From: an uncultured Lachnospiraceae bacterium
GTDB taxonomy: Bacteria > Bacillota > Clostridia > Lachnospirales > Lachnospiraceae
Direction: 5' to 3'
NCBI GenBank assembly: GCA_949948715.1
Contig: CATLGW010000004.1
Coordinates: 41,430 to 105,429, forward strand
Length of the DNA stretch: 64,000 nt
The position numbers and the translations under genes were made by a program. Each line of letters starts with the position of its first letter. Position 1 is the first letter of the stretch. Of the stretch, positions 1 to 8,489 are shown piece after piece. The notes beneath the pieces are model-generated. The model was not told where the DNA came from and searched no databases. It saw only the letters and a program-made list of their open reading frames with translations.

Positions 1-197
1 CCACTAACGCAAAGAGCGAGCTGTACGGCATGGATCGGCTTAAGGCGGTTCTGGACAGGAACCGGACTAAGACGCCGGCCTGCATTCTGCCCGAGGTTAA
101 GCGGGACATAGATATGTTTGTGGGAAGCGCGCCTCAGTTTGACGATATTACCATGATATGTCTGGAGTACAGGGGAAGAAAGGGATCCGAGGTTTGA
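1..197 (+). CDS. SpoIIE/PP2C-type serine phosphatase, C-terminal end only
   Basis: The reading frame is open from the left edge (first full codon at base 3) to TGA at 195-197, giving 64 residues. The piece ends in FDDITMICLEY, the Asp-Asp metal-binding motif that closes SpoIIE/RsbU-type PP2C phosphatases. Such phosphatases dephosphorylate anti-anti-sigma proteins. The next two genes are an RsbW-like kinase and an RsbV-like antagonist, which supports this reading. The catalytic core and any sensor domain lie outside the window. The following gene begins at or just after this stop, so translation is probably coupled. Confidence 0.8.
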   Translation, partial: TNAKSELYGMDRLKAVLDRNRTKTPACILPEVKRDIDMFVGSAPQFDDITMICLEYRGRKGSEV

Positions 198-229
198 TGC
201 GTCCGCGAAGCGGGCAGATGGGAGAGGCT

Positions 230-637
230 ATGAAAGAAATGACGATCAATGCCACCGTGGAAAATATCCAGGTGGTCACAAATTTTGTGGACGAGCAGCT
301 TGAGCTGCTGGGCTGTCCCATGAAGGCGCAGATGCAGATTGACATTGCCATCGACGAGCTGTTCGGCAATATTGCCCACTACGCCTACAATCCGGAGGTG
401 GGTTCCGCCACCGTTCGGGTGGAGGTGACGGAAAAACCCATGGCCGTCATTATTACCTTTATCGACAACGGAGTGCCCTATGATCCGCTGGAGAGCGCCG
501 ATCCCGACATTTCGCTCTCCGCTGCGGAACGGCAGATCGGAGGGCTGGGGATATACATGGTCAAGCAGAGCATGGACGAGATCTCCTATGAATATAAGAA
601 GGGACAGAATATCTTAAAGATCAAGAAGCATCTATAG
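230..637 (+). CDS. RsbW-like anti-sigma factor / serine kinase (HATPase_c_2)
   Basis: A 135-residue GHKL ATPase. Family features visible are the N-box (DELFGNIAHYAY), the G1 box (DNGVPYDPL) and the G2 region (GGLGIYMVKQ), in the order seen in RsbW and SpoIIAB. Proteins of this type bind a sigma factor or other partner and phosphorylate a STAS antagonist. The frame extends upstream to 158, but family proteins begin near MKEMTINATVENI, so ATG 230 is preferred; GGAGAGG at 221-227 lies close to it, and ATG 239 is an alternative with better spacing. It sits between the phosphatase and the STAS protein. No sigma factor is visible, so the target is unknown. Confidence 0.85.
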   Translation: MKEMTINATVENIQVVTNFVDEQLELLGCPMKAQMQIDIAIDELFGNIAHYAYNPEVGSATVRVEVTEKPMAVIITFIDNGVPYDPLESADPDISLSAAERQIGGLGIYMVKQSMDEISYEYKKGQNILKIKKHL

Positions 638-689
638 GATTCCCTTTAAGTTGAGCGGGCCGCTTGGGCGGCGGAAGGAGAGGATCGAA

Positions 690-986
690 TTGAAGATTAC
701 AAGAACGGAAAACGGAAGCAGCCTCTGCCTGGCGCTGGAGGGGCGGTTGGACACAAACACGGCGCCGGAGCTGGAGAGCGAGCTTAAGGGACGGCTTGAC
801 TCTGTCAAGGAGCTGACCATCGATATGGCGGAGCTTTCCTATCTGTCCTCCGCGGGCCTGAGGGTTCTTCTGGGGGCGCAGAAGACCATGAACCGACAGG
901 GCGGCATGAGGGTGACGAATGTGAACGAGACCGTCATGGAGATCTTTGAAATTACAGGGTTTTTGAATATACTGACGGTGGAGTGA
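690..986 (+). CDS. STAS-domain anti-sigma factor antagonist (RsbV/SpoIIAA-like)
   Basis: A 98-residue single STAS domain. The LSYLSSAGLRVLL segment (around residue 50) is the conserved loop that carries the serine phosphorylated by RsbW/SpoIIAB kinases. The chosen start is TTG 690, with AGGAG at 676-680 nine bases upstream; a longer frame from 651 has no ribosome site and begins with an unlikely leader. With the two genes upstream it forms a phosphatase-kinase-antagonist partner switch. A strong hairpin terminator follows about 50 bases downstream, so the module ends here. Confidence 0.85.
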   Translation: MKITRTENGSSLCLALEGRLDTNTAPELESELKGRLDSVKELTIDMAELSYLSSAGLRVLLGAQKTMNRQGGMRVTNVNETVMEIFEITGFLNILTVE

Positions 987-1035
987 GGGCGCTGCGCACA
1001 AATTGAATAGGGCAAAACCGGGTATGACGGGTAAG

Positions 1036-1068
1036 ACAGACGAAAATGGTTTCATTTTCGTCTGTTTT
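1036..1068 (+). terminator. Intrinsic terminator after the partner-switching genes
   Basis: A perfect 13-bp stem (ACAGACGAAAATG with its complement) and a 4-base loop is followed by TTT-G. It lies 50 bases after the STAS gene. The rest of 987-1253 shows only a short 7-bp inverted repeat (1195-1201 with 1210-1216) and no gene. Confidence 0.8.
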
Positions 1069-1253
1069 GTGGTACAATTTTTTTGTCGGTCTGGCCTTAT
1101 CATTTAGGTATTGAGATCACCGGGAGGGATCTGTCAGGGGATTTATGAGGAAACGGTTGAGACACCGAGGCTGAGGAATGGCATTAGGGGACGGTAATCC
1201 TAAACTTTAAGGATTAGCAAATAAGAAATTGAGATTCAGGAGGGAGCATTACA

Positions 1254-2669
1254 ATGAAAAAACTGGTGGAGATTTTGATTACGCTTTGTACGCTGGCTGC
1301 GGGGATATACTTTCTGGTCAACGCAGGCCCTCCGTTTCTAAAAATTCTGGGCGGGGCAAGACCCCTGGGTCCCGGGGAGGATTTTTCCCAGGCGGAAGGG
1401 GAGTACATAAGCTATGAGGTGGCCTATCCTGTGGCTTCCCGGGTGGCGGAGGTCTATTCGGGGGATCAGGACCGGGCCAGGACCCTGGGATTCGTGGTAT
1501 ATGACGAGGAGAGGCAGGCGTTTATTTATGTCATTGTCTCGGAGCAGAACAAGGGCGGGTTTGAGAATCTCATGTGGAAGCTGCAACTGGCGGCGGAGAT
1601 GAGGGAGAGCAGGGATATGATGCCCATTCCTGTGGCGGGCACTCTGGAGCCCATGGAGAAAACGTCGGTGGAGCAAATCTTTAAGGCCCTGGAGGACAGC
1701 AAGGTGATGGAGCTCTATTCCTCCTACGGCCAGGGTGTGAGCGGAGATATCTACTTTGGCGATGCCTACGGTCAGGTCATGGCGCAGATGGGCGAGGCCC
1801 TGGAGCAGGGGTGGAAGCAGACGGATTGGTACTATATCGAGGACGGCAGCGTGGAAGGCAGGGAGAACTACCATATATGGACCGCTGTTTTTGCCGGAGT
1901 GTTCAGCCTTTTCCTCTTTCTCTGCCGCGTGTTCAATATGTTTGCCGGGGGTAAAAGCCCTGCAGGGGAGAAAGACTTCGGCTCCGGCAGCAGAATGGGG
2001 CAGCTTTTGAACGCCCAGAGGGGCTGGGTGGAGGAATGGTGCTCTTACGGCTGGGGTAGAAGCCGCCGCCTGGCCTATTTGTTTGGGGTGGGCTGTGTGG
2101 CGGCGCTGACGGCGGTGGGCCTGTTAGCCGGAGGAACCCTCCCGGATGTGCTGTCATTCCATGTGCCTTTGGGAGTGCTCATGGGCGAACTGGGCGGGAT
2201 ATTTTTCTGGAGTACCCAGAAGGTAAAGTTTAAGCCGGATTTGATTTTGGTAAATCTGGAGAAGCACATGAAAAAGGAGCTTCCATCTTCCGCAGATCAG
2301 GAGGCGCTGGCCGAGGATATTTTCGGTGCGGGCAGAGAATGGGTGTTTCAGGACCGGGGAAAGGACGATATGTACTATGGCGTCGTGGGGAGCCGTTATT
2401 GGGTGGTGTTCTCCGGAAACGGCACGGTGTGCGTTATAGATTCCCCGCGTCTTAGAAGGATAGAGACGGAAAAGAGATCCGGTCAGATGCGGAGCGGGAA
2501 TGTGAAGGTGAGATATGAATTCTACCTGGCTCAGTTTTATTACGAGAATGCTGTCCCGAAGAAAAGAAGCGACAAATCCCTGTCCTTTCCCACGGCCAAC
2601 GGCTTGGGCCAGTTTATGACGCTGGCGAGAAAGAGGGTGGGCGACGGAGTAGAGATCGTGTCAAAGTGA
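1254..2669 (+). CDS. Multi-pass membrane protein of unknown function, 471 residues
   Basis: Not assigned to a named family. ATG 1254 has GGAGGGAG 8 bases upstream. One hydrophobic helix lies near residues 5-25, followed by a predicted extracytoplasmic region of about 175 residues, then helices near 203-222, 272-292 and 296-316, and a soluble C-terminal part of about 150 residues. The layout (N-terminal helix, outer domain containing a PVAGTLEPM-type segment, later helices) resembles the 386-residue protein at 49138-50298, which has VTGYAKPLDG at the matching place; this may be distant homology. It is followed by a tandem repeat and another small membrane protein. Confidence 0.75.
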   Translation: MKKLVEILITLCTLAAGIYFLVNAGPPFLKILGGARPLGPGEDFSQAEGEYISYEVAYPVASRVAEVYSGDQDRARTLGFVVYDEERQAFIYVIVSEQNKGGFENLMWKLQLAAEMRESRDMMPIPVAGTLEPMEKTSVEQIFKALEDSKVMELYSSYGQGVSGDIYFGDAYGQVMAQMGEALEQGWKQTDWYYIEDGSVEGRENYHIWTAVFAGVFSLFLFLCRVFNMFAGGKSPAGEKDFGSGSRMGQLLNAQRGWVEEWCSYGWGRSRRLAYLFGVGCVAALTAVGLLAGGTLPDVLSFHVPLGVLMGELGGIFFWSTQKVKFKPDLILVNLEKHMKKELPSSADQEALAEDIFGAGREWVFQDRGKDDMYYGVVGSRYWVVFSGNGTVCVIDSPRLRRIETEKRSGQMRSGNVKVRYEFYLAQFYYENAVPKKRSDKSLSFPTANGLGQFMTLARKRVGDGVEIVSK

Positions 2670-2895
2670 GATGCGGAACTAAACTGACAGCATCTGCCCG
2701 GACAGTGCCCAGAACACTGTCCGGCAAAGCCATACAGCCCGGACATTGATCTGCCAGAGACGGTGCTGGGAGGGCAGATGCGGAACTAAACTGACAGCAT
2801 CTGCCCGGACAGTGCCCAGAACACTGTCCGGCAAAGCCATACAGCCGGACATTGATCTGCCAGAGACGGTGCTGGGAGGGCAGATGCGGAACTAA
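2670..2895 (+). repeat. Tandem intergenic repeat, two units of 107 and 106 bp plus a partial third
   Basis: Unit 1 (2670-2776) and unit 2 (2777-2882) are nearly identical, differing mainly by one base in a run of C. A third partial unit (2883-2895) runs into the ribosome site of the next gene. Each unit starts GATGCGGAACTAAA and contains a perfect 10-bp hairpin (2698-2707 with 2715-2724 in unit 1, 7-base loop). Open frames across the array are unlike any family. A diverged copy with the same 106-bp unit length lies at 14743-14859. Confidence 0.9.
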
Positions 2896-2911
2896 AAAAG
2901 GAGAGAAAAAA

Positions 2912-3550
2912 ATGGTAAAAAAACTGACTTTTAAATCGTGGTTGAACTCGGGGCTTCTCATTCTTTTTTGTCTGATTCCCGGTACATGGGCTCTTTTGCG
3001 GTACGGCCCTCATGCCCTGGTGGCGCTTTCCGGAGGCGTGCCCTGGCTGAACGAGTCTATGGGCAATATCTATGGAATGTCGGCGTTTGGCCTCCTTATG
3101 GTGATCATCGGCCTGTTTATTTTGGTAAAGCAGTTCACTTCCTCGGTGAGCAGGCTGGTGAAGCGCTATCTGACGGAGCACCCGGAGGTTACCATGGAAC
3201 AGCTCGACAGTGAGTTTGCCGCTGCCCGGAAAATCGAAAATGTGTGGGTCGGCAGGAGGTGGACCTTCAGCCACCATCTGCGCTTTATTGTGGTGGATAA
3301 TGAGAATATCGCCTGGGTCCACAGCAGAAGGGAGCGCAACAAAAACGGCACCAGCTATTATCTCTGTCTGGGAATGGCCGACGGAAAGACGGATGAGGTG
3401 AAGATGAGCCACGGAAGTCTCTCGGAGATCATGGAGCTCTATGAGAAGTATCCTCATATTGTGGTGGGGAATAACCCGGAATACGAATATCAGTTCAAGC
3501 ACGACAGGGAAGCTTTTCTGAATATGAAATACCGACAGGGAAAGGACTGA
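2912..3550 (+). CDS. Small membrane protein of unknown function, 212 residues
   Basis: ATG 2912 follows AAGGAGAG at 2899-2906; the frame opens earlier at 2852, but that part belongs to the repeat array. Two hydrophobic helices lie near residues 10-30 and 50-73, then a soluble C-terminal domain of about 135 residues containing RFIVVDNENIAWVHSRR and HIVVGNNPEYE. The fold resembles small beta-rich membrane-anchored domains, but no family is recognised. It follows the 471-residue membrane protein in the same direction, separated only by the repeat array. Confidence 0.75.
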   Translation: MVKKLTFKSWLNSGLLILFCLIPGTWALLRYGPHALVALSGGVPWLNESMGNIYGMSAFGLLMVIIGLFILVKQFTSSVSRLVKRYLTEHPEVTMEQLDSEFAAARKIENVWVGRRWTFSHHLRFIVVDNENIAWVHSRRERNKNGTSYYLCLGMADGKTDEVKMSHGSLSEIMELYEKYPHIVVGNNPEYEYQFKHDREAFLNMKYRQGKD

Positions 3551-3781
3551 ATCTCAGCGTAAGCCCTTCCCCTGGGGGGGTGAAAGAGCAAACGGCATTA
3601 AAAGATCTCCCCTGCCATAGAGAAGGGGAGCGGTTGACCCGGAGGCGGATCCCGGAGGATTCGCATTTCGGGTTTCTTTCGTGTCCCTGTCCCCGATACG
3701 GCGCTCCAGGCTCACCGGCTGCGGCGCTTTCATAAGGACTGTGGCGGACAGGAAATTCAACGGAGTTTTTCCGAAAACGGG
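3551..3781. other. Intergenic region with small inverted repeats, no gene supported
   Basis: This is the first part of the 363-base gap before the hybrid kinase. It holds a 7-bp hairpin (CTCCCCT at 3607-3613 with AGGGGAG at 3624-3630) and other short GC-rich inverted pieces. A 68-codon minus-strand frame (3554-3760) has no ribosome site and no recognisable product. Confidence 0.5.
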
Positions 3782-3810
3782 TTTACAGGTTTTTACCTAA
3801 GATGTATAAT
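3782..3810 (+). promoter_or_regulatory. Promoter P1 of the hybrid kinase
   Basis: TTTACA at 3782-3787 and TATAAT at 3805-3810 are separated by 17 bases. This is an almost perfect vegetative sigma-factor promoter, about 100 bases before the start codon at 3914. Confidence 0.65.
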
Positions 3811-3814
3811 ACTC

Positions 3815-3843
3815 TTGTTTTTGTACACTTTGTGAAGTATAAT
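3815..3843 (+). promoter_or_regulatory. Promoter P2 of the hybrid kinase
   Basis: TTGTTT at 3815-3820 and TATAAT at 3838-3843 are 17 bases apart. It lies directly downstream of P1 and 70 bases before the start codon. The two -10 boxes are both exact consensus, 33 bases apart. Confidence 0.6.
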
Positions 3844-3913
3844 TCTTTCATATGGTTGTTGACGTACACGGCAGACAGCATTTCATTCATTGCAAGGATA
3901 AGGAGGATTCGGT

Positions 3914-6900
3914 ATGTACCATTGCCATATGCAATTCTATTTGCTGGGTTCGCAATGCGAAGTTTTTGATATTGTTAAGGAGATGGCGCCTCTTGCGCAT
4001 TTCACGCATGAATTCTTGGAAAGTGACAGGTTGGAGGAAGCATTGGCCGCCAAGGCGGACGTGATTTTGGCCAATCTGCAGGATGTGGATGCGGGGGCCG
4101 CGGTGCAGGCCCTGGTGTCAGCCAAGGACAGAGAGACGGAGCTGATACTTTTGTCGGACAAAAGCCAGGTCAGCCTTCTGGCCGACAGTCTGGCGGAGGT
4201 TAAGGATATATGGATCTGTCCCATGTCGGAGGAGGAAGCGCGCTTCCGCTTTCTGAGATGGCAGGAGAGCTGCAGACAGAGTAAGGATTTCTGGGAGACC
4301 AGCCATTTTTTTGAAGCCACCATCAACAATGTCCCCAACCTGATATGGTACAAGGACAAAAACGGAATCCATGAGAAGGTCAACGACAGCTTCTGCAGGA
4401 CGGTGAATAAGACTAAGGACCAGGTACAGGGCCGGGGGCATGCTTACATATGGGATGTGGAGCAGGATGACCCTGCCTGCATCGAGTCGGAGCGGGAGGT
4501 CATGAGCACGGAAAAGACCTGCGTGTCGGAGGAGATCATCCAGACCGGAGCGGGGACCAGGACCCTTACCACCTACAAGTCTCCCCTGTATGACCTGGAC
4601 GGCAGCGTGATGGGAACGGTAGGCGTGGCCATTGACGTGACCCAGGAGCGGGCTTACGAGCAGGAGATCATACAGAAGAACCGGACCCTGGAGACGATTT
4701 TTACCACCATAGACTGCGGCGTTATTTGCCATACGGTGGACGGCTCAAGACTTTTAAGCATTAACAGGGCAGGGCTCAAGATTCTGGGCTATAACACCAG
4801 GGAGGAGCTGGAGAGGGAAGGCTTTGACATGGTGGCTCAGTCCATCGTGGAGGAAGATCGAGGAAGAATCAGAGAGGCCATCAAGAGACTGGAGAAGGAG
4901 GGGGACAGCGTCAGCCTGGAGTACCGCGTGCGTCACAGGGACGGAGAACTTCTGCACATTATGGGCAATGTAAAACTTCTGCAGGAGAATGGCCAGATGT
5001 TCTATCAGAGGTTTCTTCTCGACTGCACCGCTCAGAAGCTTCAGGAGAAGAAGAATGAGAGGCGCCAGATGGAGCTGATTCAGGCGCTGAGCATTGATTA
5101 CAATATTGTATGCTATTTTGATCTGGACACCGGTGTGGGCACGCCCCTGCGCAGCGAGGAGGGCGAGCATGTTTTCGCGTTGGCCTCCAACGGCGCCATT
5201 TTCTTCCAGGAGAGCATGGAGCGCTATATACAGGAGTTTGTATTTGAGGAGGACCGGGAGATGGTGCGCCAGTCCGCCTCCCTGGAGTGTCTGAAGCGGG
5301 AGCTGGAGGAGAACAGTCTTCACTATGTGAATTACCGCGTTTCCATGAACGGCGAGACGCTTTATTTCCAACTGAAAGCAGTCCGCACCGGAAATTGGGG
5401 ACAGCATCACTATGCGGTTCTGGGTATCCGCAGCGTGGATGAGGAGACCCGCGCCGAGATGGAGAAGAAGAATCTGCTGGAGACCGCGCTGATGCAGGCG
5501 AATCAGGCGAACAAGGCAAAAAGCATCTTCCTGTCCAATATGTCCCATGATATCAGGACTCCCATGAACGCCATCGTGGGCTTTACCGCTCTTGCTATCA
5601 CACATATTGACTATAAGGAGCAAGTGGAGGAATATCTGAAAAAGATTATGTCCTCCGGCAATCATCTGCTGAGTTTGATCAATGACGTTTTGGATATGAG
5701 CAGGATCGAGAGCGGCAAAATGCATCTGGACGAGAAGCCCTGCCGTCTGCCGGATATCCTGCACGGGCTGCGCAATATTCTGCAGGCGGACATCCACGCC
5801 AAGCGCATGGAGCTCTATATCGACGCCGTGGATGTTACGGATGAGGATATTTACTGCGACAAGCTGCGTTTGAACCAGGTTCTTCTTAATCTGCTGAGCA
5901 ATGCGGTGAAATACACGGGCGCCGGCGGGATTATCAGTATGCGGATCATTGAAAAGCCGGGAGCGCCCAAGGGGTACGCGAATTACGAATTTAATATCAA
6001 GGACAACGGCATCGGCATGAGCGAGGAATTCGTGGCCCATATCTTTGAGCCCTTTGAGAGAGAGCAGACCAGCACTGCCAGCGGTATACAGGGAACCGGG
6101 CTGGGAATGGCAATCACCAAGAATATCGTGGATATGATGAACGGCACCATCTCTGTGAAAAGCGAGCAGGGGGCGGGCACGGATGTGTCAGTCTGCTTTA
6201 CCTTCCGTCTGCACTCCGATAAGAAGGAGGAGCAGGACATTCCGAAGCTGAAGAACTGCCGGGCTCTGGTGGTGGACGACGACTTTAATACCTGCGACAG
6301 CGTCAGCTATATGCTGGGACAGATCGGAATGCGGGCGGAATGGACATTGTCCGGAAAGGAAGCGCTTTTGCGCACCCGTCAGGCGGTCACCAGAGGCGAT
6401 ACCTACACCGTGTATGTAATCGACTGGATGCTGCCTGATATGAACGGCCTGGAGGTCACCCGCAGGATCCGCAAGGAGATGGGGGAGGATGTGCCCATTA
6501 TTCTCCTGACGGCATACGACTGGATGGACATTGAGGAGGAGGCGAAGGAGGCCGGAGTCTCTGCCTTTTGCAGCAAGCCGATGTTCCTGTCGGAATTGAG
6601 AAGCTGTCTGAAAAACATTGTGGATGTGGAGGAGCGGGAGGAGACCCAGGGTGAGGGGGAGACGGTGAAGAGACGCACCGGGCGCATTCTGCTGGCTGAG
6701 GACAATGAGCTGAATCAGGAGATTGCCAGGGTGATCCTGGAGGATGCGGGATTCAGTGTGGAGATAGCCGGAAACGGTCAGATAGCGGTGGAGATGCTTA
6801 AGAATTCCGAGCCGGGGTATTATCAGCTTGTGTTGATGGATGTGCGTATGCCCATTATGAACGGCTATGAGGCCACCCAAACCATCCGTAAGCTGGAGGA

Positions 6901-7054
6901 CTCCATGCTGGCCTCCATCCCCATACTGGCAATGACTGCCAATGCTTTCGAGGAGGATAAGCAGGAGGCCATGGAGTGCGGAATGAACGGTCATCTGGCG
7001 AAGCCCATCGATGTGGAGGCTTTGTTTGCCGCTCTGGACAGGATATTGAAGTGA
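3914..7054 (+). CDS. Hybrid sensor histidine kinase with two receiver domains
   Basis: A 1046-residue protein with AGGAGG 7 bases before ATG 3914. No membrane helix is evident, so it is probably cytoplasmic. In order: an N-terminal region of about 130 residues of unclear fold, PAS (about 130-240), PAS (about 255-370), a third PAS-like region (about 380-510), HisKA with His545 in SNMSHDIRTPMNAI, the HATPase with N-box LNQVLLNLLSNAVKYT and G boxes DNGIGM and GTGLGMAI, receiver 1 (phosphoacceptor Asp837 in VIDWMLPDMNG) and receiver 2 (Asp976 in LMDVRMPIMNG). Both receivers keep their acidic pockets and lysines. No output or HPt domain is present, so phosphate must pass to a protein encoded elsewhere. 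Confidence 0.92.
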   Translation: MYHCHMQFYLLGSQCEVFDIVKEMAPLAHFTHEFLESDRLEEALAAKADVILANLQDVDAGAAVQALVSAKDRETELILLSDKSQVSLLADSLAEVKDIWICPMSEEEARFRFLRWQESCRQSKDFWETSHFFEATINNVPNLIWYKDKNGIHEKVNDSFCRTVNKTKDQVQGRGHAYIWDVEQDDPACIESEREVMSTEKTCVSEEIIQTGAGTRTLTTYKSPLYDLDGSVMGTVGVAIDVTQERAYEQEIIQKNRTLETIFTTIDCGVICHTVDGSRLLSINRAGLKILGYNTREELEREGFDMVAQSIVEEDRGRIREAIKRLEKEGDSVSLEYRVRHRDGELLHIMGNVKLLQENGQMFYQRFLLDCTAQKLQEKKNERRQMELIQALSIDYNIVCYFDLDTGVGTPLRSEEGEHVFALASNGAIFFQESMERYIQEFVFEEDREMVRQSASLECLKRELEENSLHYVNYRVSMNGETLYFQLKAVRTGNWGQHHYAVLGIRSVDEETRAEMEKKNLLETALMQANQANKAKSIFLSNMSHDIRTPMNAIVGFTALAITHIDYKEQVEEYLKKIMSSGNHLLSLINDVLDMSRIESGKMHLDEKPCRLPDILHGLRNILQADIHAKRMELYIDAVDVTDEDIYCDKLRLNQVLLNLLSNAVKYTGAGGIISMRIIEKPGAPKGYANYEFNIKDNGIGMSEEFVAHIFEPFEREQTSTASGIQGTGLGMAITKNIVDMMNGTISVKSEQGAGTDVSVCFTFRLHSDKKEEQDIPKLKNCRALVVDDDFNTCDSVSYMLGQIGMRAEWTLSGKEALLRTRQAVTRGDTYTVYVIDWMLPDMNGLEVTRRIRKEMGEDVPIILLTAYDWMDIEEEAKEAGVSAFCSKPMFLSELRSCLKNIVDVEEREETQGEGETVKRRTGRILLAEDNELNQEIARVILEDAGFSVEIAGNGQIAVEMLKNSEPGYYQLVLMDVRMPIMNGYEATQTIRKLEDSMLASIPILAMTANAFEEDKQEAMECGMNGHLAKPIDVEALFAALDRILK

Positions 7055-7065
7055 GGGGAAGGCGC

Positions 7066-8400
7066 TCAGAGCGTCTTCCGGAAGGATAGGGCATAGTAAA
7101 GGATGCCTGCAGAGTCGGCCAATACCCAGCCGATGGGAATGGCCCACCAGATTCCGTCCACACCGACCCCGGAAAGCGGTGACAGGGTGTAGGCCAGGAC
7201 TACCCGGGTGCCCAGGGAGATCACGGTCAGTACCACGGACATGGAGGGTTTTCCCAGGGCTCTGTAGAGCCCGTACAACAAAAACAAGCATCCGATGCCC
7301 CAGTAAAAGGGGCCCACTGTCCGAAGGTATTTGACGCCTTCCGCTACAATGTGGGCCTCTTCCTCGTCTATAAAAATGAGGGTAAGAGGTCTTGCCAGAA
7401 ACCACAAAAGTGCGGAGGCAGCGGCGCAGTAGGAGAACACGGTCAGGACGGCGTAGCGGATGCCCCTTTTGATCCTGACAGTCTGTCCGGCTCCCATATT
7501 CTGGGCAATAAAGGTGGAAAAGGCATTGGCGTACTCCTGAGCGGGCATATAGATAAAGGCCTCGATCTTAACCGCCGCCGTGAAGGCGGCCATGACGGAG
7601 GTGCCGAAGCCGTTGATCAGTCCCTGTATCATCAGAATGCCCAGGTTCATCACGGACTGCTGCAGACAGGTCAGGACGGAGTAGCCTGCGATTTCCCGCA
7701 GACTGCTGCCGCGTAGTCTGAAGATGCGGAGGGCGTCCCGCAGAGCTCTGTTTTTGGCAAAAACATAGATTCCGATGCCTGCGCCGGACACATATTGAGC
7801 GATGACCGTGGCGACGGCGGCCCCGGAGGTTCCCATTCCCAGGTCGGCCACAAACCAGAGGTCCAGGGCGATATTCAGCACCGTGGAGAGCCCCAGAAAC
7901 AAAAGGGGGACCACGGAATTTCCCAGGGCCTTCAGATAGGAGCCAAAGAAGTTGTACAGGGCCACGGCCGGGATGCCCCAAAAGATCAAGGTGAGATACT
8001 CTCCCATAATTTCCCGGATTTCGGGGGGAATATTCATCCAGGTCATGATCGGCCCTATGCCCGAGAGAGAGAGGACTGTGAGCAGAGCCGCCACGGCGGC
8101 TGTCAGGAGAAGGGAGGCGCACAGGCTGTCCTTTAAGCGGTCATGGTCCTCCTGTCCGAAGCAGAGGGAGAACACGGTGCCGCTGCCCATGCACAGCCCC
8201 AGGAGTATGGAGGTCAGAAAGGTCATAAGGGTGAAGGCGGAACCCACCGCCGCCAGAGCCCAGGGCCCCAGGAAATGTCCTACTACCCAGGTGTCCGCTA
8301 TATTGTATCCCTGCTGCAGGATGTTGCCCAGGATCATAGGCAGGGCAAAATGGAATAAAGTTGAAAAAACAGAACCTTTGGTTAAATCTTTTTGATGCAT
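7066..8400 (-). CDS. MATE family multidrug/sodium efflux transporter
   Basis: A 444-residue polytopic membrane protein with the two six-helix halves of MATE exporters. The start MHQKDLTKGSVFSTLFHFALPMILGN is typical of the NorM/DinF-like clostridial group, with the conserved Pro-Met pair in helix 1 and the QGYNIADTWVVG segment. GGAG lies 9 bases before ATG 8400. A TATAAT on the minus strand (complement of 8444-8449) may be its -10 box. It is convergent with the hybrid kinase, 11 bases apart, and divergent from the helicase gene. The substrate cannot be read from the sequence. Confidence 0.9.
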   Translation of the reverse strand: MHQKDLTKGSVFSTLFHFALPMILGNILQQGYNIADTWVVGHFLGPWALAAVGSAFTLMTFLTSILLGLCMGSGTVFSLCFGQEDHDRLKDSLCASLLLTAAVAALLTVLSLSGIGPIMTWMNIPPEIREIMGEYLTLIFWGIPAVALYNFFGSYLKALGNSVVPLLFLGLSTVLNIALDLWFVADLGMGTSGAAVATVIAQYVSGAGIGIYVFAKNRALRDALRIFRLRGSSLREIAGYSVLTCLQQSVMNLGILMIQGLINGFGTSVMAAFTAAVKIEAFIYMPAQEYANAFSTFIAQNMGAGQTVRIKRGIRYAVLTVFSYCAAASALLWFLARPLTLIFIDEEEAHIVAEGVKYLRTVGPFYWGIGCLFLLYGLYRALGKPSMSVVLTVISLGTRVVLAYTLSPLSGVGVDGIWWAIPIGWVLADSAGILYYALSFRKTL

Positions 8401-8489
8401 GGCTTTTTCTCCGTAAGTAATTTGTAAAGTAAAACATATGTCCTATTATAGCACGGGCGCAGGCGCGAGAAAAGAGAGCGGACTAAAAT

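Noticed and set aside
2614..2961. Frames across the tandem repeat array
   Set aside because: They repeat with the array itself and have no independent support; the array is intergenic.
4754..6040. 428-codon minus-strand frame inside the hybrid kinase gene
   Set aside because: It lies fully opposite a gene with clear domains, has no ribosome site and its translation is rich in His, Leu and Gln as expected from antisense of GC-rich codons.
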